NCBI RefSeq assembly: GCF_017876515.1
Contig: NZ_JAGIOC010000001.1
Location: forward strand, 1,798,001-1,862,000
DNA length: 64,000 bases
DNA from: Brachybacterium fresconis
GTDB taxonomy: Bacteria > Actinomycetota > Actinomycetes > Actinomycetales > Dermabacteraceae
Direction: 5' to 3'
Shown here: one piece after another, positions 40,021-49,142 of the stretch
How positions within the stretch are numbered: the first letter of the stretch is position 1
How the letters are laid out: each line of letters opens with the position of its first letter
Notes under the pieces: generated by a model
What the model was told of the DNA's origin: nothing
The model's database searches: none
Seen by the model: only the letters and a program-made list of their open reading frames with translations
Program-made: the position numbers and the translations under genes

Positions 40021-41373
40021 TCAGATCCGGCGCCAGCGCCCGCCGCGGAACACCTCGCGCCAGGGCGGGACGACGCGTCCGCCGGCGGCCATGCGGCGGC
40101 GCAGCCGCCGTCGGCTGATCAGCATGCCCGCGATGCCCAGCAGCAGGATCGGGATCTGCACGGCGAAGGCCACACGGAACGAGGCCAGGTCGTAGTTCCC
40201 GTCGGGCCGCTGCAGGTCCAGGAGCATGCCGATCAGCAGGATCGAGACCAGGGCGGCGAGGAACCCACCCATCAGCACGACGCCGGTGGCGGTGCCCAGG
40301 CGATGGCGGGCGAGGTCCGTGCGGGGGAAGTCGAAGCCGATGTTGGAGCCGGGCCCGCCGATCGACAGCCCGGCGACCAGGACCAGCAGCAGCCAGATCG
40401 GAGCCGGGCCGGGCCACAGCAGCACGGCCACCAGCGGCACCAGGATGGCGACGATCACCAGCAGCACCAGGGTGGAGCGGCGCAAAGGGTGGCGCTGGGT
40501 CAGCGCCCCGATGACCGGGCCGCTGATGATGCCGACGGCCACCAGCACCGTCATCACCGCCGAGGCGGCGGGCCGGCTGAGCCCCTCCCCCGCGGTGAGA
40601 TACGGGTACCCCCACATCATCGAGAACACGATGCCGGGAAAGCCGGAGCTGAGGTGCGTGAAGAAGCCCAGCTGGGTGGCGGGGTGGCGGATGATGCGCC
40701 CGACGAGCAGCGGGATCCGCCGCAGGTCCTGCTTCGTGCGGGGGCGCGGGGTCCCGGGCGGGGTCGCCCGGATCACCAGCACGGCGAGCAGGGCCGCGGC
40801 ACCGCTGACCCCGGCCGCCGCGCCGAAGGCCGTGGACCAGCCGGACAGCGTCAGCACGGCCACGAACGGCACCGCGGAGGCGATCTGGCCGACCTGACCG
40901 AGGATCGCGGTGAGCTGGGTGACGATCGGAACCCGGGAGCCGGAGAACCAGGCGGGCACCAGACGGATGGCGCTGGAGAAGGTCAGGGCGTCCCCGGCGC
41001 CGACGATGATGCGGGCGACGACGGCGAGCGCGACGGTGTCGCTGCCGGCGATCAGCAGCTGGCCGGCGGCCATCAGCAGGGCCCCGGCGGTGATCGTCAC
41101 GCGGGAGCCGTAGCGGTCCAGCAGCAGCCCGGCCGGGACCTGGGCCAGGGCGTAGACCAGCAGCTGCAGCACCACGAACGTGGAGACGATGGTGGCGGAG
41201 GCCTGGAAGCGCTCGGTGGCCTCGAGGCCGGCCACCCCCATCGTGGTGCGCTGCAGGACGGCCACCGAGTAGGCGAGGACGGCGGCGATCCAGACGAGAT
41301 AGGCGCGAGGGCCGCCGAGCCGGGAGGGAGTGGCTCCCGCCCCTGTCGTCGGGGCATTGCTGCGCGCCTGCAT
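40021..41373 (-). CDS. Major facilitator superfamily permease
   Basis: 450 residues from the ATG at 41373, with GGAGAGGA upstream. Twelve hydrophobic helices are visible. YSVAVLQRTTMGVAGLEATERF in helix 1 and the loop after it, and GLLLDRYGSRVTITAGALL (the MFS A-motif) after helix 2, place it in the sugar or anion phosphate-like MFS group. The tail is basic. It is probably co-transcribed with the Gfo/Idh gene. The substrate is unknown. Confidence 0.88.
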   Translation of the reverse strand: MQARSNAPTTGAGATPSRLGGPRAYLVWIAAVLAYSVAVLQRTTMGVAGLEATERFQASATIVSTFVVLQLLVYALAQVPAGLLLDRYGSRVTITAGALLMAAGQLLIAGSDTVALAVVARIIVGAGDALTFSSAIRLVPAWFSGSRVPIVTQLTAILGQVGQIASAVPFVAVLTLSGWSTAFGAAAGVSGAAALLAVLVIRATPPGTPRPRTKQDLRRIPLLVGRIIRHPATQLGFFTHLSSGFPGIVFSMMWGYPYLTAGEGLSRPAASAVMTVLVAVGIISGPVIGALTQRHPLRRSTLVLLVIVAILVPLVAVLLWPGPAPIWLLLVLVAGLSIGGPGSNIGFDFPRTDLARHRLGTATGVVLMGGFLAALVSILLIGMLLDLQRPDGNYDLASFRVAFAVQIPILLLGIAGMLISRRRLRRRMAAGGRVVPPWREVFRGGRWRRI

Positions 41374-41621
41374 CGTGGTCCTCTCCTCTCGCCCGGGACC
41401 TGTCCGCACCGGTCGCGAGAAGGCCCACAGGTCGGCCTCGTTCTGCTGCGGACCAGGTTACAGGTCGATCACGGCAGGGCCGAGCGGTGTCCACGCCTTG
41501 CCAGGCCCGTCGTCGACAGCCAGGCGGCCATCCCCGATCTCCCGACCCGTCGGCGCTCCCGCGCCGCCGCCCCCGACGAAAAGCGGATGCTCCCCACGAC
41601 CTGAGGTGCTTCGATGGACTC

Positions 41622-42230
41622 ATGCACCCTCTCGCGCGACGTCGGGCGACCGGGTACCTGCTGGACTGCACCGGGTACCTGGGGATCGCTGCGGCGATGG
41701 TCCCGTTCGGGCTGGTGGTGAATGCGCTGACCAATCTGGGGCCCCGTCGCTCCTCCGTCACCGCGGTCAGCGCCATCCCGCCCGCGATCGCCACCGTGCT
41801 GGCGGCGCGCGCCGAGTCCGGGCCGTGCCGGGCGACCTGGGGCAAGCGCCGCAGTGGCCTGGAGGTGACCGCCTTCCGGGAGCAGGTCCTCGCGGGCGCG
41901 AGCGACGCGCAGGATGGGGCCGCGCCCGGTGCCGTCGCGGGCGAGCAGGCTGCGCACGGCGCGCCGATCACGGTCGGCCAGGGGCTGATCCGCAACACGG
42001 TGAAGATCTTCGTGCCCTGGCAGCTCGGCCACCTCACCACGATCGGTGCCGTCTACGGGGACTTCGAGACGATGCGTCCGGGGACCGTGACGGTCTCGGC
42101 CCTCACCTATGGGCTGGTCGGGACCTTCGCCGTGATGGGCCTGCGCGGCCGCGGGCGGGGCCCGCACGACCTGGCCGCCAGGACCGTCGTGGTCCTCAGC
42201 GCCGCCGCCACGCTCCCGCGATCTCGATGA
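41622..42230 (+). CDS. RDD-like membrane protein
   Basis: 202 residues. ARRRATGYLLDCTGYLGIAA matches the R-D(D)-type first helix of RDD proteins, TWGKRRSGLEVT matches the conserved GKR-GL-V loop, and one or two further helices lie at about 150-175. The start ATG at 41622 was chosen because homology begins there. Its last 35 bases overlap the end of hisC on the other strand. RDD proteins have no settled role; some have been proposed as ion antiporters. Confidence 0.65.
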   Translation: MHPLARRRATGYLLDCTGYLGIAAAMVPFGLVVNALTNLGPRRSSVTAVSAIPPAIATVLAARAESGPCRATWGKRRSGLEVTAFREQVLAGASDAQDGAAPGAVAGEQAAHGAPITVGQGLIRNTVKIFVPWQLGHLTTIGAVYGDFETMRPGTVTVSALTYGLVGTFAVMGLRGRGRGPHDLAARTVVVLSAAATLPRSR

Positions 42231-43311
42231 GCAGGTCGTTGGCCTGCTGCTCGGCGATGGTGGCGCGCACCCCGTCGTTGCCGTAGGCCCGCAGCACGAG
42301 GCCGCGCTCGTCCGCGAAGGCGGCGAAGGCCCCGGACCCCTCCCCCACCGGGAAGAACACGAAGTTGCCCTGGGAGACCGGCAGCTGCCATCCCTGCTCG
42401 GCGAGCGCAGCGGTGACCCGGGAGCGCTCGTCCCGGATCCACTCCGCCCGCTCGGCGAGCTCCTCCTGCACCTCGCCGCGCAGGCTCGCCAACGCCGCGA
42501 CCTGCGCGGGAAGGCTCGAGCCGAAGGGCACGGTGACCTGGCTCAGCGCCCGGGCGAGCCGCGGGTGGGCGACGGCGTAGCCGATGCGCAGGCCGGCCAG
42601 CCCCTGCAGCTTGGAGAAGGTGCGCAGCAGCACCACGTTGCCGTGGCGTCGGAAGATCCCGGCGGTGCCCACAACGGTGGCCGGATCGTGGAACTCGCGG
42701 TAGGCCTCGTCGATCGCGACCACCACGTCCTCGGGGACGCGGTCGAGGAACTCCTCGATCTGCTCGGTGGACAGCGACGGCCCGGTGGGGTTGTTCGGGG
42801 TGCACAGGACGATCAGGCGGGTGCGCTCGGTGATCGCGGCGGCCATCGCCTCGAGGTCGTGCTCGAAGGTGTCCGTGAGCGGCACCTGCACCGAGACGCC
42901 GCCGTGGGAGCCGACCAGGATCGGGTAGGCCTCGAAGGAGCGCCAGGCATAGACGACCTCGTCGCCCTCACCGACCACGGCCCGCACCAGGTCGCCGCTG
43001 ACGGCGACCGAGCCGGTGGACACCGCGATCTGGGAGGGGTCCACGCCGTGCTGGGCGCCGAGTGCCTCGCGCAGGTCGAGGGCGGCCATGTCCGGGTAGC
43101 GGTTGCTGCCGGCCAGGGCGGTGACCGCGGCGTCGCGCACGGCGTCGACCGGAGGGAAGGGCGACTCGTTCGAGGAGGCCTTGAAGCGCCGGGTGCCGTC
43201 GTCGGCGGCGGGCTTTCCGGGGACATAGGCGGGCAGCGCCTCGAGCGCGGGGCGGATCCGGACCTTCTCGGCGGGTCCGGGAAGCTGGTCGTGGGTGGTC
43301 TGCGCAGGCAT
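42196..43311 (-). CDS. hisC: Histidinol-phosphate / aromatic aminotransferase
   Basis: 371 residues, PLP fold type I. SSNESPFPPVDAV near residue 45, CTPNNPTGP (about 180) and the PLP lysine in RTFSKLQGLAGLRIGYA (about 225) are complete. In actinobacteria this enzyme serves histidine synthesis or aromatic amino acid transamination (HisC or Pat); no other his gene is nearby, so Pat is possible. TACTGT (43318-43323) ends 6 bases before the ATG, so a leaderless mRNA is likely. Divergent from the 4-TM gene. Confidence 0.9.
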   Translation of the reverse strand: MPAQTTHDQLPGPAEKVRIRPALEALPAYVPGKPAADDGTRRFKASSNESPFPPVDAVRDAAVTALAGSNRYPDMAALDLREALGAQHGVDPSQIAVSTGSVAVSGDLVRAVVGEGDEVVYAWRSFEAYPILVGSHGGVSVQVPLTDTFEHDLEAMAAAITERTRLIVLCTPNNPTGPSLSTEQIEEFLDRVPEDVVVAIDEAYREFHDPATVVGTAGIFRRHGNVVLLRTFSKLQGLAGLRIGYAVAHPRLARALSQVTVPFGSSLPAQVAALASLRGEVQEELAERAEWIRDERSRVTAALAEQGWQLPVSQGNFVFFPVGEGSGAFAAFADERGLVLRAYGNDGVRATIAEQQANDLLIEIAGAWRRR

Positions 43312-43317
43312 GCCTCC

Positions 43318-43323
43318 ACAGTA
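43318..43323 (-). promoter_or_regulatory. leaderless-type -10 box for hisC
   Basis: TACTGT on the minus strand ends 6 bases before the hisC ATG. The intervening GGAGGC is too close to the ATG to act as a normal ribosome site. Confidence 0.5.
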
Positions 43324-43434
43324 GGGCGCGGCGGCCCCGGCGATGTCCGCGCCCCGCCCACGGAAGGGCTGACATCGACAGCGCAGCGGGGTGACCGTGA
43401 GGACATCCCCCGTGCATCGCCGGGCCGGGACGGG

Positions 43435-43440
43435 GACAAT
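43435..43440 (+). promoter_or_regulatory. leaderless-type -10 box for the 4-TM gene
   Basis: GACAAT ends 6 bases before the ATG at 43447. Confidence 0.45.
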
Positions 43441-43446
43441 GGCGCC

Positions 43447-43860
43447 ATGCGATTCCTCGGACACATCATCGTCACCGGCCTCGCGCTGTGGGTGACGGCC
43501 CTGATCCTGCCCGGCATGCATCTGGGCGACGACAGCGCGACCGCGCTCACCCAGGTGCTCACGATCGCCGCGATCGCGCTGATCCTCGCGCTGATCAACA
43601 CGATCATCAAGCCGATCCTGTCGTTCCTCACCCTCCCGATCACCTGCGTCACGCTCGGGCTGTTCCAGCTGGTCATCAACACCCTGATGCTGCTGCTGAC
43701 CAGCTGGGTCTCGGGGCTGCTCGGCCTCACCCTGGACTTCGACACCTTCTGGTGGGCGCTGCTGGCCGGCATCATCATCGGCATCCTCTCCGCGATCGTG
43801 GAGGCCGTGACCGGACTGGGCGATGATCGCGAGGACCGTCGGCGCGAGGTGCGCGACTGA
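43447..43860 (+). CDS. Holin-4-like four-helix membrane protein
   Basis: 137 residues, four hydrophobic helices and a charged tail (DDREDRRREVRD). LALINTIIKPILSFLTLPIT is the hallmark of the family annotated as phage holin 4 (DUF360/YvlD-like), which is a widespread bacterial membrane protein and not a sign of prophage. No function is established. It stands alone, between divergent hisC and purB. Confidence 0.88.
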   Translation: MRFLGHIIVTGLALWVTALILPGMHLGDDSATALTQVLTIAAIALILALINTIIKPILSFLTLPITCVTLGLFQLVINTLMLLLTSWVSGLLGLTLDFDTFWWALLAGIIIGILSAIVEAVTGLGDDREDRRREVRD

Positions 43861-44003
43861 CCCGCTCCGGGAACCGGCCGGGCGGCGTGACGGACGGCCC
43901 GGCCGGATGACCCGTGGCCCGGTGCCGACCGTCGCCGAGGCCGGCGCCGAGCGCCGCCGGACCCGACGCTGAGCGACCCCGTCGCGTCGGGCCGGGGTTC
44001 TGG

Positions 44004-44009
44004 GAGAAT
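44004..44009 (+). promoter_or_regulatory. leaderless-type -10 box for the purB operon
   Basis: GAGAAT ends 6 bases before the purB ATG at 44016. GGGAG just upstream could alternatively be a ribosome site if transcription starts earlier. Confidence 0.4.
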
Positions 44010-44015
44010 GCCGCC

Positions 44016-45437
44016 ATGGCTCATTCCTTCGCGGACATCACGCCGCCGATCGCCCTGACCCCTCTCGACGGCCGCTACCGGGCGCAGGCCGCTCCCCTGG
44101 TCGACCACCTCTCCGAGGCCGCGCTGAACCGCTCGCGACTGGTGGTGGAGACCGAGTGGATGATCCACCTGCTCGACACCGGCGTGATCCCCGGCCTGCG
44201 CACGCTCACCGAGGATGAGCGCGTCCTGCTGCGCGCCATCCCCGAGGACTTCGGGGCCGAGGGCATCGCCGAGCACGCGGAGATCGAGCGGGAGACCGTG
44301 CACGACGTCAAGGCGATCGAGTACTACATCAAGCGCCGCCTGGCCGGCACCAGCCTCGAACCGCTGGCCGAGGTGGTGCACATCTACTGCACCAGCGAGG
44401 ACGTCAACAACCTCTCCTACGCCCTGATGATCAAGGGCGCTGTGCACGAGGTGTGGCTGCCCGCCCTGGACGACGTCATCGGCGACCTCACCGCCCTCGC
44501 GAAGGACACCGCCGAGGTGCCGATGCTCTCGCGCACCCACGGCCAGCCCGCCACCCCCACCACGCTGGGCAAGGAGATCGCGGTGTTCGCCCACCGCCTG
44601 GGCCGTCAGGCGCGCCGGATCGCCTCCGACGAGGTCCTCGGCAAGATCAACGGCGCCACCGGCACCTACGCCGCCCACGCGGTCGCCGTCCCGTCGGCCG
44701 ACTGGGAGGAGGTCTCCCGCAGCTTCGTCGAGCATCTGGGGCTGACCTGGAACCCGCTGACCACCCAGATCGAATCCCACGACTGGCAGGCCGAGATCTA
44801 CGCGGACATCGCCCGCGCCGGCCGGATCCTGCACAACCTGGCCACCGACGTCTGGACCTACATCTCGCTGGGCTACTTCCGCCAACGGCTGTCCGCCCAG
44901 GGCGGCACCGGCTCCTCGACGATGCCGCACAAGGTCAACCCCATCCGCTTCGAGAACGCCGAGGCGAATCTCGAGATCTCCGCAGCGCTGCTGGACTCGC
45001 TGTCCCAGACCCTGGTCACCTCGCGCCTGCAGCGGGATCTGACCGACTCCACCACCCAGCGCAACGTCGGACCGGCGCTGGGGCACTCGCTGCTGGCGAT
45101 CTCGAACCTGCGCCGCGGCCTGGCCGGCCTGGACGTGGACGCCGACGCGATGGCCGCGGACCTCGAGGGCAACTGGGAGGTGCTCGGCGAAGCGGTGCAG
45201 TCCGTGATGCGCACCCTCGGCGTGCAGGGCGCCACCGGGATGGACAACCCCTACGAGCGGCTCAAGGAGCTCACCCGCGGCCACCGCGTCACCGGTGAGG
45301 GCATGCGGGAGTTCGTCGGCTCCCTGGGCCTGCCGGAGGCCGAGCGCGACCGGCTGCTGGCGCTGACGCCGCACACCTACACCGGGTACGCCGCCGCTCT
45401 GGTCGGCCACCTCGACGACGACGGAGGACAGCCGTGA
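44016..45437 (+). CDS. purB: Adenylosuccinate lyase
   Basis: 473 residues starting MAHSFADITPPIALTPLDGR. The catalytic signature GSSTMPHKVNPIRFENAEA is near residues 300-318, and SRTHGQPATPTTLGKE (about 172-187) carries the active His. It catalyses two steps of purine synthesis (SAICAR to AICAR and adenylosuccinate to AMP). The stop overlaps the csoR start. Confidence 0.96.
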   Translation: MAHSFADITPPIALTPLDGRYRAQAAPLVDHLSEAALNRSRLVVETEWMIHLLDTGVIPGLRTLTEDERVLLRAIPEDFGAEGIAEHAEIERETVHDVKAIEYYIKRRLAGTSLEPLAEVVHIYCTSEDVNNLSYALMIKGAVHEVWLPALDDVIGDLTALAKDTAEVPMLSRTHGQPATPTTLGKEIAVFAHRLGRQARRIASDEVLGKINGATGTYAAHAVAVPSADWEEVSRSFVEHLGLTWNPLTTQIESHDWQAEIYADIARAGRILHNLATDVWTYISLGYFRQRLSAQGGTGSSTMPHKVNPIRFENAEANLEISAALLDSLSQTLVTSRLQRDLTDSTTQRNVGPALGHSLLAISNLRRGLAGLDVDADAMAADLEGNWEVLGEAVQSVMRTLGVQGATGMDNPYERLKELTRGHRVTGEGMREFVGSLGLPEAERDRLLALTPHTYTGYAAALVGHLDDDGGQP

Positions 45438-45877
45438 TGACCGAGGACGAGAAGGTCCCTGAGGGCGACGCGACCGACCCGGCTGCGGGCGCAGCGGGCG
45501 GCTCCGCCGGCGGGGCCGACGGTGCCGCGGGCGGGGCCGACAGTTCCGAGGCCGCGGTGCCGAGCGCGCATCCCGGGGACCACGGCACCCATGGCGACCC
45601 CGGCTATCTGGGCCAGAAGTCGCCGTACCTGCGCCGTCTGAAGCTCATCGAGGGTCAGGTGCGCGGGGTGCACCGCATGGTGGAGGAGGACACCTACTGC
45701 ATCGATGTGCTCACGCAGATCTCCGCGGTCACCAAGGCACTGGAGTCGGTGGCGCTGGGACTGGTCGACGACCACATCCATCACTGCGTCCACGATGCCG
45801 CCCACTCCGGGGACACCGAAGAGCTGGACCGCAAGATGGACGAGATCATGGGCGCCGTCAAGCGGCTCATGAAGTGA
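45437..45877 (+). CDS. csoR: CsoR-type copper-sensing repressor
   Basis: 146 residues. A disordered Gly/Ala/Ser-rich N-terminal region of about 55 residues precedes the four-helix CsoR core. The Cu(I) ligands are all present: Cys in DTYCIDVLTQIS, then His and Cys in DDHIHHCVHDA, matching the Cys-His-Cys triad, with the neighbouring Tyr conserved. Start at the ATG 45437 (GTG at 45434 is also possible); GGAGG lies 9 bases upstream. No copper exporter is adjacent, so its targets are elsewhere or include the copD/ctaG fusion. Confidence 0.9.
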   Translation: MTEDEKVPEGDATDPAAGAAGGSAGGADGAAGGADSSEAAVPSAHPGDHGTHGDPGYLGQKSPYLRRLKLIEGQVRGVHRMVEEDTYCIDVLTQISAVTKALESVALGLVDDHIHHCVHDAAHSGDTEELDRKMDEIMGAVKRLMK

Positions 45878-46653
45878 GCACCGACCCGCTCGCCCCGGGC
45901 TCGTCGGCCCCGGGCCCCCGGCTCTCCACCGGCCCACAGTCCTCCGCCGGGCCGCAGTCCTCCGCCGGGCCGCTCCCGGATCCGGATCCGTTCGCCGCCG
46001 CTGCCCTGCCGCGCAGCTTCGGAGACCGCGACGTGCTCGAGCTGGCCCCTCTGCTGCTGGGCTGCGTGCTCGTCGGCCGCGGTGTGGCACTGCGGATCAC
46101 CGAGGTCGAGGCGTACGTCGGGGCGCAGGACCCCGGCTCGCACGCCTACCGGGGTCGCACCGCCCGCAACGCCACCATGTTCGGCGAACCCGGGCACCTG
46201 TACGTCTACCGGCACATGGGACTGCACTCGTGCATGAACATCGTCGCCGACGCCGAGGGCACGGGCACCGGGTGCCTGGTCCGGGCCGGTGAGATCGTCG
46301 GCGGTCAGGAGCTGGCGTATGCACGGCGCCGTGCCTCCGGGGTGTGCCGCAGCGACCGGGACCTGGCCCGGGGCCCCGGGCGGGCGACCGTAGCCTGCGG
46401 GATCACCTTCGACGACGACGGCCTGGACCTGTGCGACCCGGACAGCGGGATGCACCTGTCCGGCCGGCTCGATGCGCGGGACCTCGCCGACGGCGAGCGA
46501 GCGGGCGAGGCTCCGCTGATGCCGCACCCGCGCCTGGCCGTCGGGCCGCGGATCGGGCTGCGCGAGGAAGCCTCGCACCCCGAGCTGTTCCCCTGGCGCT
46601 ACCGGATCGCCGGGGACCCGACGGTCTCCGGGCCCGGTCGGATGAACCGCTGA
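45874..46653 (+). CDS. mpg: DNA-3-methyladenine glycosylase (AAG/MPG family)
   Basis: 259 residues starting at a GTG that overlaps the csoR stop. The first 35-40 residues are low complexity with an 18-base DNA repeat (GPQSSA). The core has RITEVEAYVGAQDPGSHAYRG with the catalytic Glu, and NATMFGEPGHLYVYRHMGLH followed by SCMNIV, both diagnostic. It removes alkylated purines from DNA. The operon purB-csoR-mpg mixes unrelated functions, held together by overlaps. Confidence 0.93.
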   Translation: MSTDPLAPGSSAPGPRLSTGPQSSAGPQSSAGPLPDPDPFAAAALPRSFGDRDVLELAPLLLGCVLVGRGVALRITEVEAYVGAQDPGSHAYRGRTARNATMFGEPGHLYVYRHMGLHSCMNIVADAEGTGTGCLVRAGEIVGGQELAYARRRASGVCRSDRDLARGPGRATVACGITFDDDGLDLCDPDSGMHLSGRLDARDLADGERAGEAPLMPHPRLAVGPRIGLREEASHPELFPWRYRIAGDPTVSGPGRMNR

Positions 46654-46686
46654 GAGGTCAGCGGGGACGCAGGCCGCCCGTGCCCT

Positions 46687-46739
46687 GCGTCAGCCGGGGT
46701 GCGGGTCGTCCGTGCGGCGCGTCAGCCGGGGCGCAGGTC
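46687..46739. repeat. 32-base direct repeat between mpg and the SDR gene
   Basis: GCGTCAGCCGGGG recurs at 46687 and 46719, with the following bases mostly alike, and a more degenerate relative lies just before. The two flanking genes converge here. Confidence 0.65.
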
Positions 46740-47553
46740 AGCGCGGTCGTACCGAGATCGAGTCGATGCTGGCATCGGCCGGCAGCCGCAGCGCCAGGCC
46801 GACGGTGGCTGCGACCGTCGCGGGCTGCATGTAGTTCTCCTCCTGGTACTCGCCGCCCTCGAAGGACCGCAGCTGGCGCTGCATGTCCGTGGCGACGCGT
46901 CCGGGGTGGATCGAGCTGACCCGTACTCCGTGCTCGCGCTCCTCCAGGCGCAGCGAGTCGGCCAGGGCGCGCAGGGCGAACTTCGCGGCGCTGTAGGCGC
47001 CACGGGTCGGCACCGCGTTGTACCCGGAGCCGGAGTTGATCATCACGACCGTGCCGCGGGCGGCACGCAGCGCAGGCAGCAGCAGCTGGGTCAGCTCCAT
47101 GACCGCGACCACGTTGAGGTCGAAGGACTCCGTCCACTCCGCCGGATCCGACTCGGCGACGGTGCCATTGACCAGGATCCCCGCGGAGTGCACGAGCCCG
47201 GCGAGCCCGTCGGGCAGCTCCAGGCGTTCCACGGCGGCGGCAGTGGCCGTGCGATCGGCGAGGTCGGCGGCGAAAGGTTCGGCCGACGGGTATCGGGCGG
47301 CGAGCTCTGCCAGAGCGGCCTCGTCACGTCCGCCCAGGATCAGGTGGTGGTCGGCGGCAAGCTCGTCGGCCACGGCACGGCCGATCCCGCGGTTCGCCCC
47401 GGTGATCAGGACGGCGGGGCGGGATGTGGACGAGGCGCCGGACGTGCTGGTTGCGCTGCCGGCACCGGGCGTGGTGGTGGAGCTGCCGGCACCGGGCGTC
47501 CTGGTGGCGCCGGACGCGCCGGCGGGGTGCTGCTCAGGTGCTGGGGTGGTCAT
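46738..47553 (-). CDS. Short-chain dehydrogenase/reductase
   Basis: 271 residues. A tail of about 45 residues (repeats of TPGAGS type) precedes the Rossmann fold, with TGANRGIGRAVADELA at about 51-66 and the catalytic YSAAK near 185. The rest is the classical SDR fold; the substrate is unknown. AAGACT (47560-47565) ends 6 bases before the ATG. Confidence 0.9.
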   Translation of the reverse strand: MTTPAPEQHPAGASGATRTPGAGSSTTTPGAGSATSTSGASSTSRPAVLITGANRGIGRAVADELAADHHLILGGRDEAALAELAARYPSAEPFAADLADRTATAAAVERLELPDGLAGLVHSAGILVNGTVAESDPAEWTESFDLNVVAVMELTQLLLPALRAARGTVVMINSGSGYNAVPTRGAYSAAKFALRALADSLRLEEREHGVRVSSIHPGRVATDMQRQLRSFEGGEYQEENYMQPATVAATVGLALRLPADASIDSISVRPR

Positions 47554-47559
47554 GGCCCG

Positions 47560-47565
47560 AGTCTT
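47560..47565 (-). promoter_or_regulatory. leaderless-type -10 box for the SDR gene
   Basis: AAGACT on the minus strand ends 6 bases before the ATG at 47553. The first base is not the usual T, so this is one of the weaker examples. Confidence 0.35.
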
Positions 47566-47714
47566 TCACGACGCCGAGTCCGTCAAGACCCGGCGCTGAC
47601 CCTCCCCCACCCTGCCGACATCTGCGTATTCGTTCCCACACGCGGCCTTGGCACCAACACCGCAGAACTCGACCACCGGGAGGCGGAGATGCTGCCAGGT
47701 GGGATCATGGCGAG

Positions 47715-48475
47715 GTGCAGACCATCACGCCGAGCCGAACCTGGGTGCGGGTCGAGGTCCTCCTCATCCTCGCCCTCTCGCTGGGGCAGAGCGCCGTGTA
47801 CTCGCTGATCGCCCTGGTCCAGGCCCTGGCGACCGGTCCCCTGTCCTCGCAATCCACGTCGCTGAACTCCTCGATCCGCGAGAATGCGTGGCTGGACCTG
47901 TTCTACCAGCTGCTCTCGATCGCCTTCACCCTGGTGCCCGTCGCCCTCGTGATCATGCTGCTCACCCTGACCGCGGGCTCGCTGAAGCAGGCGCTGGCCG
48001 ATCTGGGACTGGACCTCGGCCGACCGGTGCGAGATCTCGCCTGGGGCGTGACGATCACCGCCGGGGTCGGGGTGCCGGGACTGGCGATCTATTACCTCGG
48101 CCGGGCGCTCGGAGCGACCGTCGAGGTGACCCCGCGGCGCTGAACACGCACTGGTGGACGCTGCCGGTGCTGGTGCTGCAAGCGGTCAAGAACGCAGTGC
48201 TCGAAGAGGTCATCGTCGTCGGCTACCTGTACCAGCGGCTCGAGCGCCTGGGCTGGTCGGGGCGGCGGATCATCCTCGTCTCCGCCGTGCTGCGCGGGGC
48301 ATACCACACGTATCAGGGGATGGGGCCGGGGCTGGCGAATCTCGCGATGGGGATCGTGTTCGGCGAGTGGTACCGGCGCACGCGGCGCACGATGCCGCTG
48401 GTCATCGCGCACACCCTGCTCGACGTGTTCGCCTTCGTCGGCTACGCGCTGCTGAAGAGCGTCATCAGCACCTGA
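47715..48475 (+). pseudogene. CPBP-family membrane metalloprotease, frameshifted
   Basis: The first frame, from the GTG at 47715, encodes 142 residues with three or four helices and ends early at the TGA 48141-48143. The next frame, which overlaps it, continues the family at DPAALNTHWWTLPVLVLQAV and carries the conserved EEVIVVGYLYQRLERLGW and RGAYHTYQGMG motifs to a stop at 48475. The break lies near 48132-48140 (ACCCCGCGGCGCTGA); one missing G would restore VTPAALNTHW. Each half lacks essential parts. Possible causes are a real mutation, a sequencing error or recoding. CPBP proteins are Abi/CAAX-type membrane proteases. Confidence 0.75.
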
Positions 48476-48560
48476 GCAGGCGCCGGCGGACGAGCAAGCG
48501 CTGGCGGGCGAGCAGCGCTGGCGGGCGAGCAGCGCTGGCACCGGAGCAGGCGCTGGTTCG
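48474..48560. repeat. 17-18 base tandem repeat after the CPBP gene
   Basis: Five units beginning GAGCA (48474, 48492, 48510, 48527, 48544) with core GAGCAGCGCTGGCGGGC. The first unit overlaps the stop codon of the CPBP frame. Confidence 0.8.
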
Positions 48561-48587
48561 GCCCGGCACCGACCACGTTCCCCGGGC

Positions 48588-48914
48588 TCAGAGGATGTAG
48601 GCGTCGCCCTCGCCGTCGGACTCGATCGGGAGCCCGGACTCGAACCACTGGTCCATGCCGCCGCCGACGTTGATGGCGTCGAAGCCGTTGGCGGTCAGCC
48701 ACTGGGCGACCTGGAAGCTGCGCCCGCCGGTGCGGCAGACGATGTAGAGGTCGTCGTCGGTCTCGGGGAGCTCCTCGAGCTTCTCCATCAGCGAGCTCGC
48801 CGGGAGGTGCTGCGCGGACGGGGCATGGCCCGCGTCCCACTCGGACTGCTCACGCACATCGATCAGATGCGCACCCTCGGGGACGGCGGTGGGGGCGACG
48901 GTCTCGAAATCCAT
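48588..48914 (-). CDS. Rhodanese-domain protein
   Basis: 108 residues, one rhodanese domain. HLIDVREQSEWDAGHAPSA and the active-site loop VCRTGGRSFQVAQWL (Cys near residue 60) are intact. Single-domain rhodaneses carry persulfide sulfur; the partner is unknown. TAGGCT (48922-48927) ends 7 bases before the ATG. The gene converges on the frameshifted CPBP gene. Confidence 0.92.
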   Translation of the reverse strand: MDFETVAPTAVPEGAHLIDVREQSEWDAGHAPSAQHLPASSLMEKLEELPETDDDLYIVCRTGGRSFQVAQWLTANGFDAINVGGGMDQWFESGLPIESDGEGDAYIL

Positions 48915-48921
48915 GCCGCCC

Positions 48922-48927
48922 AGCCTA
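48922..48927 (-). promoter_or_regulatory. leaderless-type -10 box for the rhodanese gene
   Basis: TAGGCT on the minus strand ends 7 bases before the ATG at 48914. Confidence 0.5.
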
Positions 48928-48942
48928 GTGGCCGCCGCGGCA

Positions 48943-49082
48943 CCATGGGCGAGGTGGGACCCGCGGCACGACGGGCGAGATGGTCCCCACGGCACCCCGG
49001 GGCACCCCGGGGCGAGATGGCCCCCGCGGCAGCCCGGGGTACCCCGGGGCGACATGGCCCCGCGGCAGCCCGGGGCGAGCGC
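48943..49082. repeat. degenerate 26-37 base tandem repeat
   Basis: GGGCGAGATGG-like starts recur at about 48948, 48980, 49010 and 49048, each followed by a variant of CCCGCGGCA and runs of CCCGGGG. Four to five imperfect copies lie upstream of the rhodanese promoter and downstream of the ABC permease terminator. Confidence 0.7.
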
Positions 49083-49142
49083 ACGCTGCCGCACGGCGAA
49101 CAGCCGCTCTCCGCACCGCCGAGTGTCTGCACCCCACGACCA

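Noticed and set aside
43447-43860. Prophage holin
   Set aside because: The family carries a phage name but is a common chromosomal membrane protein. No phage gene surrounds it.
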